Below, one piece after another: positions 1 to 9,225 of a DNA stretch of 64,000 nucleotides. Numbering within the stretch: position 1 is the first letter of the stretch; each line of letters opens with the position of its first letter. Under the pieces are notes generated by a model, which did not search any database, was not told where the DNA came from, and was given only the letters and a program-made list of their open reading frames with translations. The position numbers and the translations under genes were made by a program. The stretch comes from Chitinophagales bacterium (GTDB taxonomy: Bacteria; Bacteroidota; Bacteroidia; Chitinophagales; CAIOSU01). The stretch is from assembly GCA_018401955.1 (NCBI GenBank), contig JAGYJT010000001.1, positions 1 through 64,000 on the forward strand, given 5' to 3'.

Positions 1-1770
1 TATAGTGTAGTACTTACCGTAACCGATACCGTAACTGGTTGCAGCGATGTAGCTAGCGATACGGTTACCATTTTCCACCGTGCAGTACCTGCGTTTACAA
101 CTGCTGATGTTTGCTTGGGCAGTACCGCTAGCTTTACCAACGGTACCACCATTGGCGTGGGCACTGTGAGCTACTTCTGGGACTTTGGTGACAGCACATA
201 CAGCACCGACATTAACCCAAGCCACGTATACGATAGCATTGGTATTAAAACGGTTACTTTGGTGGTGACTACTGATAACGGGTGCAGCGATACCGTAACG
301 CAAACCTTGATTGTACATCCATTGCCTGTAACTGACTTCTCAGTAGGCCCAACTTGCTTTGGCAACCCAACCGACTTTACTAACCTTACTACTATTGCAT
401 TTGGCACTACCACCTACTTGTGGAACTTTGGCGATGGTGTAACCGATACGGCTACTAACCCAAGCCACACTTATACCGTGTTGGGCAACTACACCGTAAC
501 ACTTACTGCTACCAGCAACGCTGGCTGCTCAACTGATACTAGTGTAGTAATTACCGTTCACCCTAACCCAACTGCTGACTTTATTGCAGCCAATGTTTGC
601 GAAGACGATTCGGTAATGTTTGACAACAACTCTACCGTGCCTTACGGTACTTTAACCAGTTTCTGGGATTTTGGTGATGGCTTTACCTCGGTAAGCGATA
701 ACCCTACCTATGCTTACACTGGTTTTGGCGATTTTGACGTAACCTTGGTAAGTACTAGCAACCATGGCTGTACCGATACCATTACCAAAACGGTAACCAT
801 TTACCCTAAACCGACCGTGGCATTTGATGTAGAGGATGTTTGCATAGGCGAAATTGTTCAGTTTGACAATCTTTCGGCTGTGCCTAACAATGGCATTATT
901 GCTGATTTGAGGTGGTTCTTTGGTGATGGTGCTGTTTCGTTGGAAACCAGCCCTGACCACTTGTACACTAGCCCTAGCATCTATGAGCCTTACTTGGTAG
1001 TTACCTCTACCCAAGGTTGTACTGATACCTTAAGAAAAACAGTTGTAGTGCATGAGTTGCCACCTGCAAACATACAAGCATTAGGTCCATTGGCGTTCTG
1101 CGATGGCGGTAGCGTTGATCTTCGTGCACCTGCTGGCCAAGCTGGCTATGAGTGGAGCACTGGCGAAACTACACAAACTATCACCGTTACTACATCTGGC
1201 GTTTATACGGTAACGGTAACTAGCATATTTAACTGTACCAACGTTGATAGCATTGAAGTTATCGTATGGCCATTGCCAATAGCTGATGCTGGAAACGATA
1301 CCACCATAAGCAAAGGCTACAGTGCACAATTGAACGGCAGCGGTGGCAATGACTACGAATGGTCACCAATGGAGACATTGAGCAACCCAAGCATTGCTAA
1401 CCCAATTGCGACACCACTTGAAACTACTACCTATACATTATTGGTAACTGATACCAATGGCTGCCAAGACACGGATGAGGTTACAGTATTTGTAAACGAG
1501 GATTACCTTGTAGAAGCGACCAACACCCTTACCCCTAACGGTGACGGTAAAAACGACTTCTGGTATATCATAAACATCGAAACCTACCCAGATGTGGAAG
1601 TGCTCATTTTTGATAGATGGGGTACGGAGGTATTCGCAAGCAAAGCATACAACAACGAATGGGACGGTACTTATAAGGACAATAAGCTACCAGAAGGAAC
1701 CTACTATTATGTAATCCGCTTTGAAGGCTCTGACCGCTTGTACAAAGGGGCTGTAAACATTCTTCGCTAA
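1..1770 (+). CDS. PKD-repeat protein with gliding motility-associated C-terminal (CHU_C/type B T9SS sorting) domain; 5' partial
   Basis: Frame 1 is open from base 1 (YSVVLTVTDTVTGCSD...), so the listed ORF start at 115 is internal. Repeated 'WDFGDG..S...NP.H.Y...G.Y.VTL' PKD motifs; C-term 'TLTPNGDGKNDFW..FDRWGTEVF...WDGTYKDNKLPEGTYYYVI'. Confidence 0.93.
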   Translation, partial: YSVVLTVTDTVTGCSDVASDTVTIFHRAVPAFTTADVCLGSTASFTNGTTIGVGTVSYFWDFGDSTYSTDINPSHVYDSIGIKTVTLVVTTDNGCSDTVTQTLIVHPLPVTDFSVGPTCFGNPTDFTNLTTIAFGTTTYLWNFGDGVTDTATNPSHTYTVLGNYTVTLTATSNAGCSTDTSVVITVHPNPTADFIAANVCEDDSVMFDNNSTVPYGTLTSFWDFGDGFTSVSDNPTYAYTGFGDFDVTLVSTSNHGCTDTITKTVTIYPKPTVAFDVEDVCIGEIVQFDNLSAVPNNGIIADLRWFFGDGAVSLETSPDHLYTSPSIYEPYLVVTSTQGCTDTLRKTVVVHELPPANIQALGPLAFCDGGSVDLRAPAGQAGYEWSTGETTQTITVTTSGVYTVTVTSIFNCTNVDSIEVIVWPLPIADAGNDTTISKGYSAQLNGSGGNDYEWSPMETLSNPSIANPIATPLETTTYTLLVTDTNGCQDTDEVTVFVNEDYLVEATNTLTPNGDGKNDFWYIINIETYPDVEVLIFDRWGTEVFASKAYNNEWDGTYKDNKLPEGTYYYVIRFEGSDRLYKGAVNILR

Positions 1771-1791
1771 ACCACAGGAAACGGACTAACC

Positions 1792-3282
1792 ATGAAAAAG
1801 CTGTTTATCATCATAGCATTTGCCGCGGCCGCTTTCACAGGCTTACAGGCTCAACAGATACCACTTTACTCACAATATTGGTATCACCCATTCCTTTATA
1901 ACCCAGCGCTCACCGGTGCTAGTGGCGATGCGCAGTTGTACTTTATTTATCGCCGCCAATGGGCTGGCTTTAATGAAGCACCTGAAACGCGCGCCATGAC
2001 CTTTGATATGCCCGTAATGAGCAACAAAGCAGGTTTTGGCGGATATGTGTACAACGACCAAAGCAGCATTTTCCGCCGTTGGGGAGGTAGCTTTACCTAT
2101 GCTTACCACATCAACTTTGCCGAAAACCACCGTTTATCAATGGGGCTTTCTGCCGGTGGTCAAGCCATCAGTATCAATTACGATGATGTATTTGTGATTG
2201 ACCCAACCGATGAGGTAATTATTAACGGCATTCGTCGCAACTCATACTTTGAGGCAGGCTTTGGTATCAATTACCAATTTAAAGATTGGACTTTGGGCCT
2301 TTCGGCTCCTAGCATTTTTGGTACTGATTTGAAGTTCTTGAGCCAAAGCGGTGTGCCGGGCTACGAATCGCAACGTCATTATGTGGCGCAAACGGCCTAC
2401 AAAATCCGTTTGGCACAGGACAAGTTCACCATACAGCCTACGGTAATGTTCCGCACTACCGAAGCCTTTAATTTCCAAATTGACGGTGGTGTATCGTTTA
2501 TGTACAAAGACTGGATTTGGTTAAACGGGATGTACCGCTACGACTATGCTGCATCAGTTGGTGGCGGCTTTAAAGTACACGACATGATTACCGTAGGGTA
2601 CTCTTACGATTTGCCAATAAACAACCTTAACGGTTACACTACTGGTAGCCACGAAATTTTGTTAGGTATTACCTTCGGCAAAAAGAAAAAAGGTGATGAA
2701 CTAAATGAAGAATTGGTTGACAAGCTAGCCGAAGTAACTGCCAAAAATGATAGCTTACTATCTGAACTTTTGGGTAAAGTTGATTCTTTAGGCGGAGAAG
2801 TGGATTCACTTAAAAATTTGCTTGAAAATGGTGAATTTGAAGGCGGTGGAGCTGACCAAGACCAACTAGATAGTTTGAACCAGCGCATTCAAAACTTAGA
2901 AGACCAATTGCAAAGCAAACTTGACTCATTGCAAAATCAAGTAAACAAAACCGTTGATAAAGTTAACGACCAAAATGAAGAGCGTACCCGCATAGTGGAC
3001 GAGGATGACCTTGAATACAAGCGCGGTGCTACCCTTGGTAACTACTTTATGGTAGTAGGTTCGTTCCGTATTGAGCAAAACTCATACAATTTCCAAGAAC
3101 AGTTAACCAGAGAGAACTTCAAGGCAGGTGTTGTTTACGATAAGAAACGTAAATGGTACTATGTTTATCTATCGCAGCCAGATAACTGGGAGAAAGGCCT
3201 GGAGCAATTGTTCAAACTACGCGAAGAGAACGAGCGTTTCCACGATGCATGGATCCACATTATGGAGAAATCATTTAAGTAA
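1792..3282 (+). CDS. PorP/SprF family T9SS membrane protein with C-terminal coiled coil and SPOR-like domain
   Basis: Signal peptide, 'QQIPLYSQYWYHPFLYNPALTGASGDAQLYFIYRRQWAGF' PorP/SprF signature; C-term 'GNYFMVVGSFRIEQNSYNFQEQL...YYVYLSQ' SPOR-like. Confidence 0.9.
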   Translation: MKKLFIIIAFAAAAFTGLQAQQIPLYSQYWYHPFLYNPALTGASGDAQLYFIYRRQWAGFNEAPETRAMTFDMPVMSNKAGFGGYVYNDQSSIFRRWGGSFTYAYHINFAENHRLSMGLSAGGQAISINYDDVFVIDPTDEVIINGIRRNSYFEAGFGINYQFKDWTLGLSAPSIFGTDLKFLSQSGVPGYESQRHYVAQTAYKIRLAQDKFTIQPTVMFRTTEAFNFQIDGGVSFMYKDWIWLNGMYRYDYAASVGGGFKVHDMITVGYSYDLPINNLNGYTTGSHEILLGITFGKKKKGDELNEELVDKLAEVTAKNDSLLSELLGKVDSLGGEVDSLKNLLENGEFEGGGADQDQLDSLNQRIQNLEDQLQSKLDSLQNQVNKTVDKVNDQNEERTRIVDEDDLEYKRGATLGNYFMVVGSFRIEQNSYNFQEQLTRENFKAGVVYDKKRKWYYVYLSQPDNWEKGLEQLFKLREENERFHDAWIHIMEKSFK

Positions 3283-3334
3283 CTAGTTGCTAGTGATTAG
3301 TAACTAGCACTTACAAATAATTACCACCAACCAT

Positions 3335-3368
3335 AAATGGGCTACTCGCAAGGGTAGCCCATTTTTTT
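3335..3368 (+). terminator. Rho-independent-type terminator
   Basis: aaatgggcta-ctcgcaagg-tagcccattt followed by a T run. Confidence 0.8.
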
Positions 3369-3485
3369 GTGCAGTCCTCCCTAAGCGATTACTTAAAAGT
3401 CAATTTAGTAAAAATCAACCTTTAGCTATGCTGCTTTGGTTGAAACAAGAGTAACCCAATACTCAAAATAACTATCTTAGCAATC

Positions 3486-4949
3486 ATGAAAATTGATTAT
3501 CAGGTAGGTATTATTGGTGCTGGTTTTGGCGGCTTGGTGGCGGCATTACGTCTACAAAAAGAAGGCAACAACTCCTTTGTGATTTTTGAGAGAGCTGCAG
3601 AGGTTGGTGGCACCTGGCGCGACAATGTTTACCCCGGTTGCGCCTGCGACGTACCCTCGCACCTATACTCGTTTGCTGATGAGTTGAACCCAAACTGGAG
3701 CCGCGCTTTTAGCACCCAACCAGAAATACTGGAGTACATAAAAGCGGTGGTAGATAAAAAGGGCTTGCGCCAGCATATTCGCTTTAACAGCGACATTACC
3801 AGTCTAAAGTTTGTTGAAGAATATGGTCTTTGGGAGGTTACCGACCGTAACGGTACCATTACGCATGTAAAAATGGTTATCGCTGCCACCGGGCCACTTA
3901 ACCGCCCCAACACGCCCAAGTTTAAGGGTATGGAACTGTTTGAAGGTAAAGTGTTCCATAGTGCGGAATGGGACAAGAGCTATGACTTACGTGGAAAGCG
4001 AGTAGCCGTTATAGGCACAGGTGCGAGTAGTATACAGATAGTACCCAACATTGCACCAATTGTAGAGCAGCTAACGGTTTATCAGCGCACGGCGGCTTGG
4101 GTGCAAATGCGCCCCGACCATGCTTTCCCAAGCTTTATGCAGGGCCTCTTTAAAACCGTGCCTGCAGTAAATACCCTTTATAGGGAGATGATTTACTGGC
4201 GCAACGAGTTTTTTGGGAAAGCCTTTGTGGGCAATAATATGATTAACAGCATCGGATCAAAACTAGCACTTAGACACTTAAAGAAACAAGTGCATGACCC
4301 CGAAACCCGCAAAAAACTTACGCCCACTTATAAAATGGGCTGCAAGCGGGTGCTGGTAAGCAACGATTACTATCCTGCTTTCAACAGACCTAATGTGACC
4401 CTTGAAACCACCCCCATCCAAGAGTGGACTGCTAATGGCATCTTAACCACCGATGGCAAGCTACATGAGTTTGATGCTATAATTTTGGCCACGGGTTTTG
4501 TGGCTGCCGAAATTGAGCTGTATACCACCATTATTGGCCTAAACAATCGCGACCTGCTAAGCGAGTGGCGTAAAAAGGGTGCAGAAGCTTACCATGGCAC
4601 CACGGTGTCGGGCTACCCGAATTTGGCTTTCATTTTAGGACCCAACACGGGCCTTGGGCATACCTCGGTAGTACACATGATGGAAAGCCAAATGAACTAT
4701 ATAAGTGACTACCTAAAGTTATTGGAAAAGCAAGGTAGCAATGGTTACCTTGATGTGAAAGCCGATTTGCAAGATCAACACAACCAAAGCTTGCAAGACC
4801 AGTTTGAAGGTACCGTTTGGCAATCGGGCTGCCAAAGCTGGTACCTAAACCATGAAGGCAAAAACACTACACTATACCCAAGGCTAACCGTGCAATTTAG
4901 AAAAGAGCTAAAGCATTTGGATAAGAGTGCTTATGTGGTGGTGGGGTAA
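3486..4949 (+). CDS. Flavin-containing monooxygenase / Baeyer-Villiger-type FAD-NAD(P) oxidoreductase
   Basis: GAGFGGL FAD motif, 'GGTWRDNVYPGCACDVPSHLYSF', GTGASS NADP motif, 'ATGF'. Confidence 0.9.
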   Translation: MKIDYQVGIIGAGFGGLVAALRLQKEGNNSFVIFERAAEVGGTWRDNVYPGCACDVPSHLYSFADELNPNWSRAFSTQPEILEYIKAVVDKKGLRQHIRFNSDITSLKFVEEYGLWEVTDRNGTITHVKMVIAATGPLNRPNTPKFKGMELFEGKVFHSAEWDKSYDLRGKRVAVIGTGASSIQIVPNIAPIVEQLTVYQRTAAWVQMRPDHAFPSFMQGLFKTVPAVNTLYREMIYWRNEFFGKAFVGNNMINSIGSKLALRHLKKQVHDPETRKKLTPTYKMGCKRVLVSNDYYPAFNRPNVTLETTPIQEWTANGILTTDGKLHEFDAIILATGFVAAEIELYTTIIGLNNRDLLSEWRKKGAEAYHGTTVSGYPNLAFILGPNTGLGHTSVVHMMESQMNYISDYLKLLEKQGSNGYLDVKADLQDQHNQSLQDQFEGTVWQSGCQSWYLNHEGKNTTLYPRLTVQFRKELKHLDKSAYVVVG

Positions 4950-5005
4950 TTTATAGGTACGATTTAAGCGGTACATTACCAAACTTACCGTCATTGAGCC
5001 CCCAA

Positions 5006-5224
5006 CCGTCATTGCGAAAGCCCACTCTAAATCTCAATATGGATAATACCTTTCAAGGGCTTGTGGCAATCCCCTGAGCCGATGACAGGTGCCCACCAAC
5101 GCAATAATGCATGTCCAAAAAATGGAAGAAGGCAGTAGTGAAATTAACAGAGCCTATCTCTCAAGGGATTGCCACGTCGAAACTTGCACGCGAAAAGCGC
5201 GAAAGTCTCTCCTCGCAATGACGG
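5006..5224. repeat. Extragenic nested-palindrome repeat element (219 bp)
   Basis: Perfect 12-bp terminal inverted repeats CCGTCATTGCGA (5006-5017) / TCGCAATGACGG (5213-5224); inner inverted repeat gtggcaatcccctgag (5063-5078) / ctcaagggattgccac (5160-5175), 15/16 matched. Confidence 0.8.
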
Positions 5225-5237
5225 GGAATTTCCAAAT

Positions 5238-5615
5238 TCACTTATCTCCCCTAAACTTCCCCATATCCCTGCGTTCCTTTTTAGTGGGGCGGCCTTCTCC
5301 GCGCTCACGAGTGGGAAAACGGAAAACTGAGGGCATAGCTGCACTTTGGCGCTCTTCTGGTGGAGTTAGGTCTTCATAGCACAATTGCGCTTCGGGTGCC
5401 CCTACTCTTTTCTCAATTAGCTTAATGATTTTGTAAGTTAAGCGCTGTTGCTCTTTCGAGATGGTAAGCGTGTCGCCTACTTTCAATTCTTTGGCAGGTT
5501 TAATACTATCACCGTTGAGCTTTACCTTGCCCGCATTACATGCATCACTAGCCAAGCCACGGGTTTTAAACAACCTTATAGCCCAAAGCCATTTATCTGC
5601 ACGTACTTTTTCCAT
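5238..5615 (-). CDS. S4-domain RNA-binding protein (Hsp15-like)
   Basis: 'VRADKWLWAIRLFKTRGLASDACNAGKVKLNGDSIKPAKELKVGDTL' S4 motif. Confidence 0.9.
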   Translation of the reverse strand: MEKVRADKWLWAIRLFKTRGLASDACNAGKVKLNGDSIKPAKELKVGDTLTISKEQQRLTYKIIKLIEKRVGAPEAQLCYEDLTPPEERQSAAMPSVFRFPTRERGEGRPTKKERRDMGKFRGDK

Positions 5616-5617
5616 TT

Positions 5618-5651
5618 GGGTTGCGGGTTACGAGTTACGGGTTGCGAGTTA
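5618..5651. repeat. Period-7 extragenic array (GGGTTGC GGGTTAC GAGTTAC GGGTTGC GAGTTA)
   Basis: Direct reading: five consecutive heptamers of form G-R-G-T-T-R-C. Confidence 0.8.
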
Positions 5652-5756
5652 AATATACCCCAAAACAGCCATTTTGCTGTTTCTTTTCTTAGCGCCCTTT
5701 GCGCCATTATTTCTTTGCGATCGTTGCGGTTAATTACGAATTGAACAACCACCATA

Positions 5757-6170
5757 CTACTTGGTAACCGCACTCCCTATTTTATGAAATACTTCATCAA
5801 CCGGCTCCCAAAGCTCAATGGCATTACCTTCTGGGTCGAGGATGTGCACAAACTTGCCGTACTCATAATATGCAATCTCATCAATTATCGTTACACCTTC
5901 TTTCTTTAGCTCACCTACTAGCCATTCCAGGTTTTCTACCCTATAGTTTACCATAAACTCCTTTTTGCTGGGCTCAAAGTACTTGGTATCTTCCGCAAAA
6001 GGGCTCCATTGGCTATAACCTCTTTTGGTACCTTCGTCAGCCTGTCGCCACTCAAATACAGTGCCCCACTGGTCGGTATTGAAACCAAGGTGCTGTTTGT
6101 ACCATTCCTTAATTTTATCTGGGTCTTGGCATTTAAAGAAAATACCACCGATGGAAGTTACACGTTTCAT
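5757..6170 (-). CDS. VOC (glyoxalase/bleomycin-resistance) family protein
   Basis: 'KRVTSIGGIFFKCQDPDKIKEWYKQHLGF', 'GKFVHILDPEGNAIELWEP'. Confidence 0.9.
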   Translation of the reverse strand: MKRVTSIGGIFFKCQDPDKIKEWYKQHLGFNTDQWGTVFEWRQADEGTKRGYSQWSPFAEDTKYFEPSKKEFMVNYRVENLEWLVGELKKEGVTIIDEIAYYEYGKFVHILDPEGNAIELWEPVDEVFHKIGSAVTK

Positions 6171-6278
6171 GATTGGTTATGGGTTGATTGAGTTAATGGT
6201 TATTGGTAAAAATAGGAGCAATTGTATTTGGTACAAAATCAGCCCATCGCAGCCAATTAACTAATAATCGAAAACCAG

Positions 6279-6890
6279 TTACATCTTCCCCGCTAACACC
6301 AGCAGCACCTGTATTACGCCTATCATGAAGCCCAATACGGCACCGATGAGCTCAATAAACTGGAACTCTTTTTTGAGGATGCCCATAATGAGGTTCTCCA
6401 ACGTAACGGGCGATAGCAAAGAAACCTTTTGGCGTACAATCTTTTCTACATCAAAGGTACCTTCTAGGTTTTCCATATACTTATCGATAACTGCTGGCGT
6501 TACCTGCTGCACTTCTTGAAGAAACTCGTTTTTCATTTTCACCCGCGTCTTCTTGCCCAATAGCATCGACATCATTGGGTATTTGTTCGGGAAAGTCTCA
6601 TCCAGATATTGATCTACCTTGGCTTCTATGTTGGTATTTATAGAGGCTAGATTCTTAGGGTCGTTAATGCGCTCTTTAAAATCGCTCACGTTGAGCAACT
6701 CCGTCGCAACCATTTTGCCTATTTTTTCGGCCATTGCATATTGGCGCTTCGGGAAGATACCCTGAATGTCGAAAAAGAGAATACGGATTTTTTTCCTAGG
6801 GTGGAAAAGCATTTTTACGGCTATCCAGTTAGTAAACCACCCAATGGCAGCTGCAATAACTGGTAGTAAAAGATATGATAACCATTCCAT
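6279..6890 (-). CDS. DUF445-family membrane protein
   Basis: 'IGWFTNWIAVKMLFHPRKKIRIL...GIFPKRQYAMAEKIGKMVATELL' DUF445 signature. Confidence 0.85.
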   Translation of the reverse strand: MEWLSYLLLPVIAAAIGWFTNWIAVKMLFHPRKKIRILFFDIQGIFPKRQYAMAEKIGKMVATELLNVSDFKERINDPKNLASINTNIEAKVDQYLDETFPNKYPMMSMLLGKKTRVKMKNEFLQEVQQVTPAVIDKYMENLEGTFDVEKIVRQKVSLLSPVTLENLIMGILKKEFQFIELIGAVLGFMIGVIQVLLVLAGKM

Positions 6891-6987
6891 CTAGTCGCGC
6901 TAATGCTGTAAAACCAACTACCACATACGTGATAGCGAGGTAAATATACTAATTCAGCGGATATTGCCTAAATCTGTAATCGTTAAG

Positions 6988-7713
6988 TTATGCACCCTTG
7001 CGTGTGCCCCATGCGAATAAGTATTGTGAGGTAATGTAAGTACTCATTATTACCAACGGTGCAAAAGTGTAAGGCGTATGAAATTTGTTGATAGCAATAT
7101 TACTATCTGAGAACATAAACAGCAGTGCGCCAGCCAATACGGCACCGTAACTAGCAACTGATACCTTCCCATACCTATTGATAGCAAATATAACCATCGC
7201 CGTAATTACCGATGCATAAACAATAACCGGTATCAACATGTCGGGCTCATAGGCTTGTATTGCTGGAAGCAGAAAAGCCAACAGCCCTGCATAAGCTGCC
7301 AAAATAGGCAACACTAGCCATGGTTTTGCTTTAAGCAAAGTAGGGTGTGCGTTGTTGCTTAAATCTTTTCTAAACGAGAGCATATATAGCACATGCGTAA
7401 TCAAAAAAGATACCAGGCCTACCAGAAAAAACAGCTCCTCGTATGGTTTAAGGCTTTCCAAACGTGGCATCATCAAGTTTACATCGCCCGACCATGAAAA
7501 GATAAAGCCCACCAAAATAAGCTTTTGCACTGCGCCCAAACTTGGCCCAGAAACTTTGTAATAATACCAAATTAGAACAGGCATCAGCAATGCTTTGGAA
7601 ACCATTGCTGGTAGCAGCATTTGTGGCATATCCGCAATAAGCAATGCCTCAAACACCAAGTGTAGTATAGCTATAAGCCAGAATAGTATAGATAGTGGTT
7701 TTCCGTTAGTCAT
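6988..7713 (-). CDS. Lysoplasmalogenase (YhhN/TMEM86 family)
   Basis: Multi-TM; 'KALLMPVLIWYY', 'LVGFIFSWSGDVNLM', 'FMFSDSNIAINKF' match conserved YhhN motifs. Confidence 0.82.
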   Translation of the reverse strand: MTNGKPLSILFWLIAILHLVFEALLIADMPQMLLPAMVSKALLMPVLIWYYYKVSGPSLGAVQKLILVGFIFSWSGDVNLMMPRLESLKPYEELFFLVGLVSFLITHVLYMLSFRKDLSNNAHPTLLKAKPWLVLPILAAYAGLLAFLLPAIQAYEPDMLIPVIVYASVITAMVIFAINRYGKVSVASYGAVLAGALLFMFSDSNIAINKFHTPYTFAPLVIMSTYITSQYLFAWGTRKGA

Positions 7714-7735
7714 GCAGTTGGTGGTTTATGTGGTA

Positions 7736-8236
7736 CTATTCAGTAAGCTCAAACGATTGCACCATTTTTCTGATATCATCGCCATACTTATCCTTCCGTC
7801 GTTCAAGCGTCCAACCAAGTATTTGATAATACTTTTCATTATCCTCCACAATGGCTAGATAGTACCAAATACCCTCGCCAGTAATAACGCCCTCAATATC
7901 ATACACCATGGTATTGGCACCACTAATGGAAATGCTATCATTTAATTGCACCAATGAGTCTTTAAGCACGTTGGCTATATTATTGGCGGAGAGCTTAGCA
8001 TAGTCTTCCAGCGTCAGGTTGTTCTTTGAAGTATCTAAAACCACTAAATATACGGTACGGTATGGGCTCGAGTATTGGAAAACTGCATTGGGGTGCAAGT
8101 CATCTGCCTTGCTCAAGTAATCGGTTACGCTAATTTTGAACTTACCAGGCACCTCTTTCACTTCCAACTCGCCTGTGTATTTACAAGCAGCCATGGTGGT
8201 GGCCAACAATAACATCATCCAATATTTCATGCTCAT
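7736..8236 (-). CDS. Hypothetical lipoprotein
   Basis: N-term 'LLLATTMAACKYTG' lipobox; ORF in a same-strand run. Confidence 0.7.
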   Translation of the reverse strand: MSMKYWMMLLLATTMAACKYTGELEVKEVPGKFKISVTDYLSKADDLHPNAVFQYSSPYRTVYLVVLDTSKNNLTLEDYAKLSANNIANVLKDSLVQLNDSISISGANTMVYDIEGVITGEGIWYYLAIVEDNEKYYQILGWTLERRKDKYGDDIRKMVQSFELTE

Positions 8237-9225
8237 GCCGCTATGGTTTCCGATTGGGGTTTTGGTGCTTTCTCTGCATCCTTGTGAGATGGTTTAATAA
8301 CACCGGTACGTTGCTCCTCCAAATGTAGCTGTTTTTGCAAGAACCTTGCCGTTTGATTAGGTCCATTGGGGCTCCACCCTGGAGGGTTTATCAATAAACG
8401 TATCTTATCGGTAAAAGTTGGCATTTGCTTTAAATCATGCCAAATAGCGCTATACTCGTGCGTAGCAATTTTCACTGGGTTATAAGTATCAATATTATTG
8501 GTAATTCCATAAATAGGTTCATCTACCTCTAGCTCTTCTTGGTAGGTGCCAAAAAGACGATCCCAAATAATAAGCATACCCGCATGGTTTTTATCCATAT
8601 AGCGTACATTACTGGCATGGTGCACACGGTGTGCCGAAGGGGTGTTAAAAACCCACTCCAATGGCCCCAATTTGCCTACCAGCTTGGTATGCTGCAAAAA
8701 CTGGAAGATGAGGCTAAAGCTCATCATGGTTAATATCATCCAAGGTTGGAAACCCACAATAGGCAACCATAGCCAAAAGAAGTACTTGTGGAACAACTCC
8801 GTCCAGCTTTGGCGCAAAGCCGTTGAGTAATTAAGATTAGTACTGCTGTGATGGTTTACATGTGCGGCCCACAGTATACGCACCTCATGGCTTAAGCGAT
8901 GATGCCAATAGAAGCTTAAGTCATCTGCAAAAAAGAGAATCAGCCAAACCCACCAAACACTGTCAAGCTCAAAGATGCGAAAGTGGGTGTATAAAAACGT
9001 GTAAGCGAAAAAAGCTGCTGCCTTCATTATCAAATTCACCACCAACGAGCCCAAACCCATAACAATAGAGGCAACGCTGTCTTTGCCGTGGTAAAGGTTA
9101 CGTGCCTGCAAAAAGTTAACTACCAGCTCAAGCAGTATAGCTGTGGCAAACAATGGAAAAGCATAAAGCACCACCTTATCAGAAGGCGTGAGAGATTCAA
9201 ACAAGGCTTGCAATTTACTGAGCAT
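8233..9225 (-). CDS. Sterol desaturase / fatty acid hydroxylase family protein (AGMO-like)
   Basis: His clusters 'HHRLSHE', 'HVNHHSSTNLNYSTALRQSW', 'HRVHHASNVRYMDKNHAGMLIIWDRLFGT'. The ATG at 9225 is preferred to the listed TTG at 9231. Confidence 0.88.
   Translation of the reverse strand: MLSKLQALFESLTPSDKVVLYAFPLFATAILLELVVNFLQARNLYHGKDSVASIVMGLGSLVVNLIMKAAAFFAYTFLYTHFRIFELDSVWWVWLILFFADDLSFYWHHRLSHEVRILWAAHVNHHSSTNLNYSTALRQSWTELFHKYFFWLWLPIVGFQPWMILTMMSFSLIFQFLQHTKLVGKLGPLEWVFNTPSAHRVHHASNVRYMDKNHAGMLIIWDRLFGTYQEELEVDEPIYGITNNIDTYNPVKIATHEYSAIWHDLKQMPTFTDKIRLLINPPGWSPNGPNQTARFLQKQLHLEEQRTGVIKPSHKDAEKAPKPQSETIAA

Noticed and set aside
5006-5224. CRISPR or retron-like RNA in the palindromic region
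   Set aside because: No regular direct repeats with spacers and no adjacent cas or reverse transcriptase gene.
5089-5379. Plus-strand ORF of 96 aa
   Set aside because: It lies across the palindromic extragenic element and antisense to the S4-domain gene; no protein-like composition.
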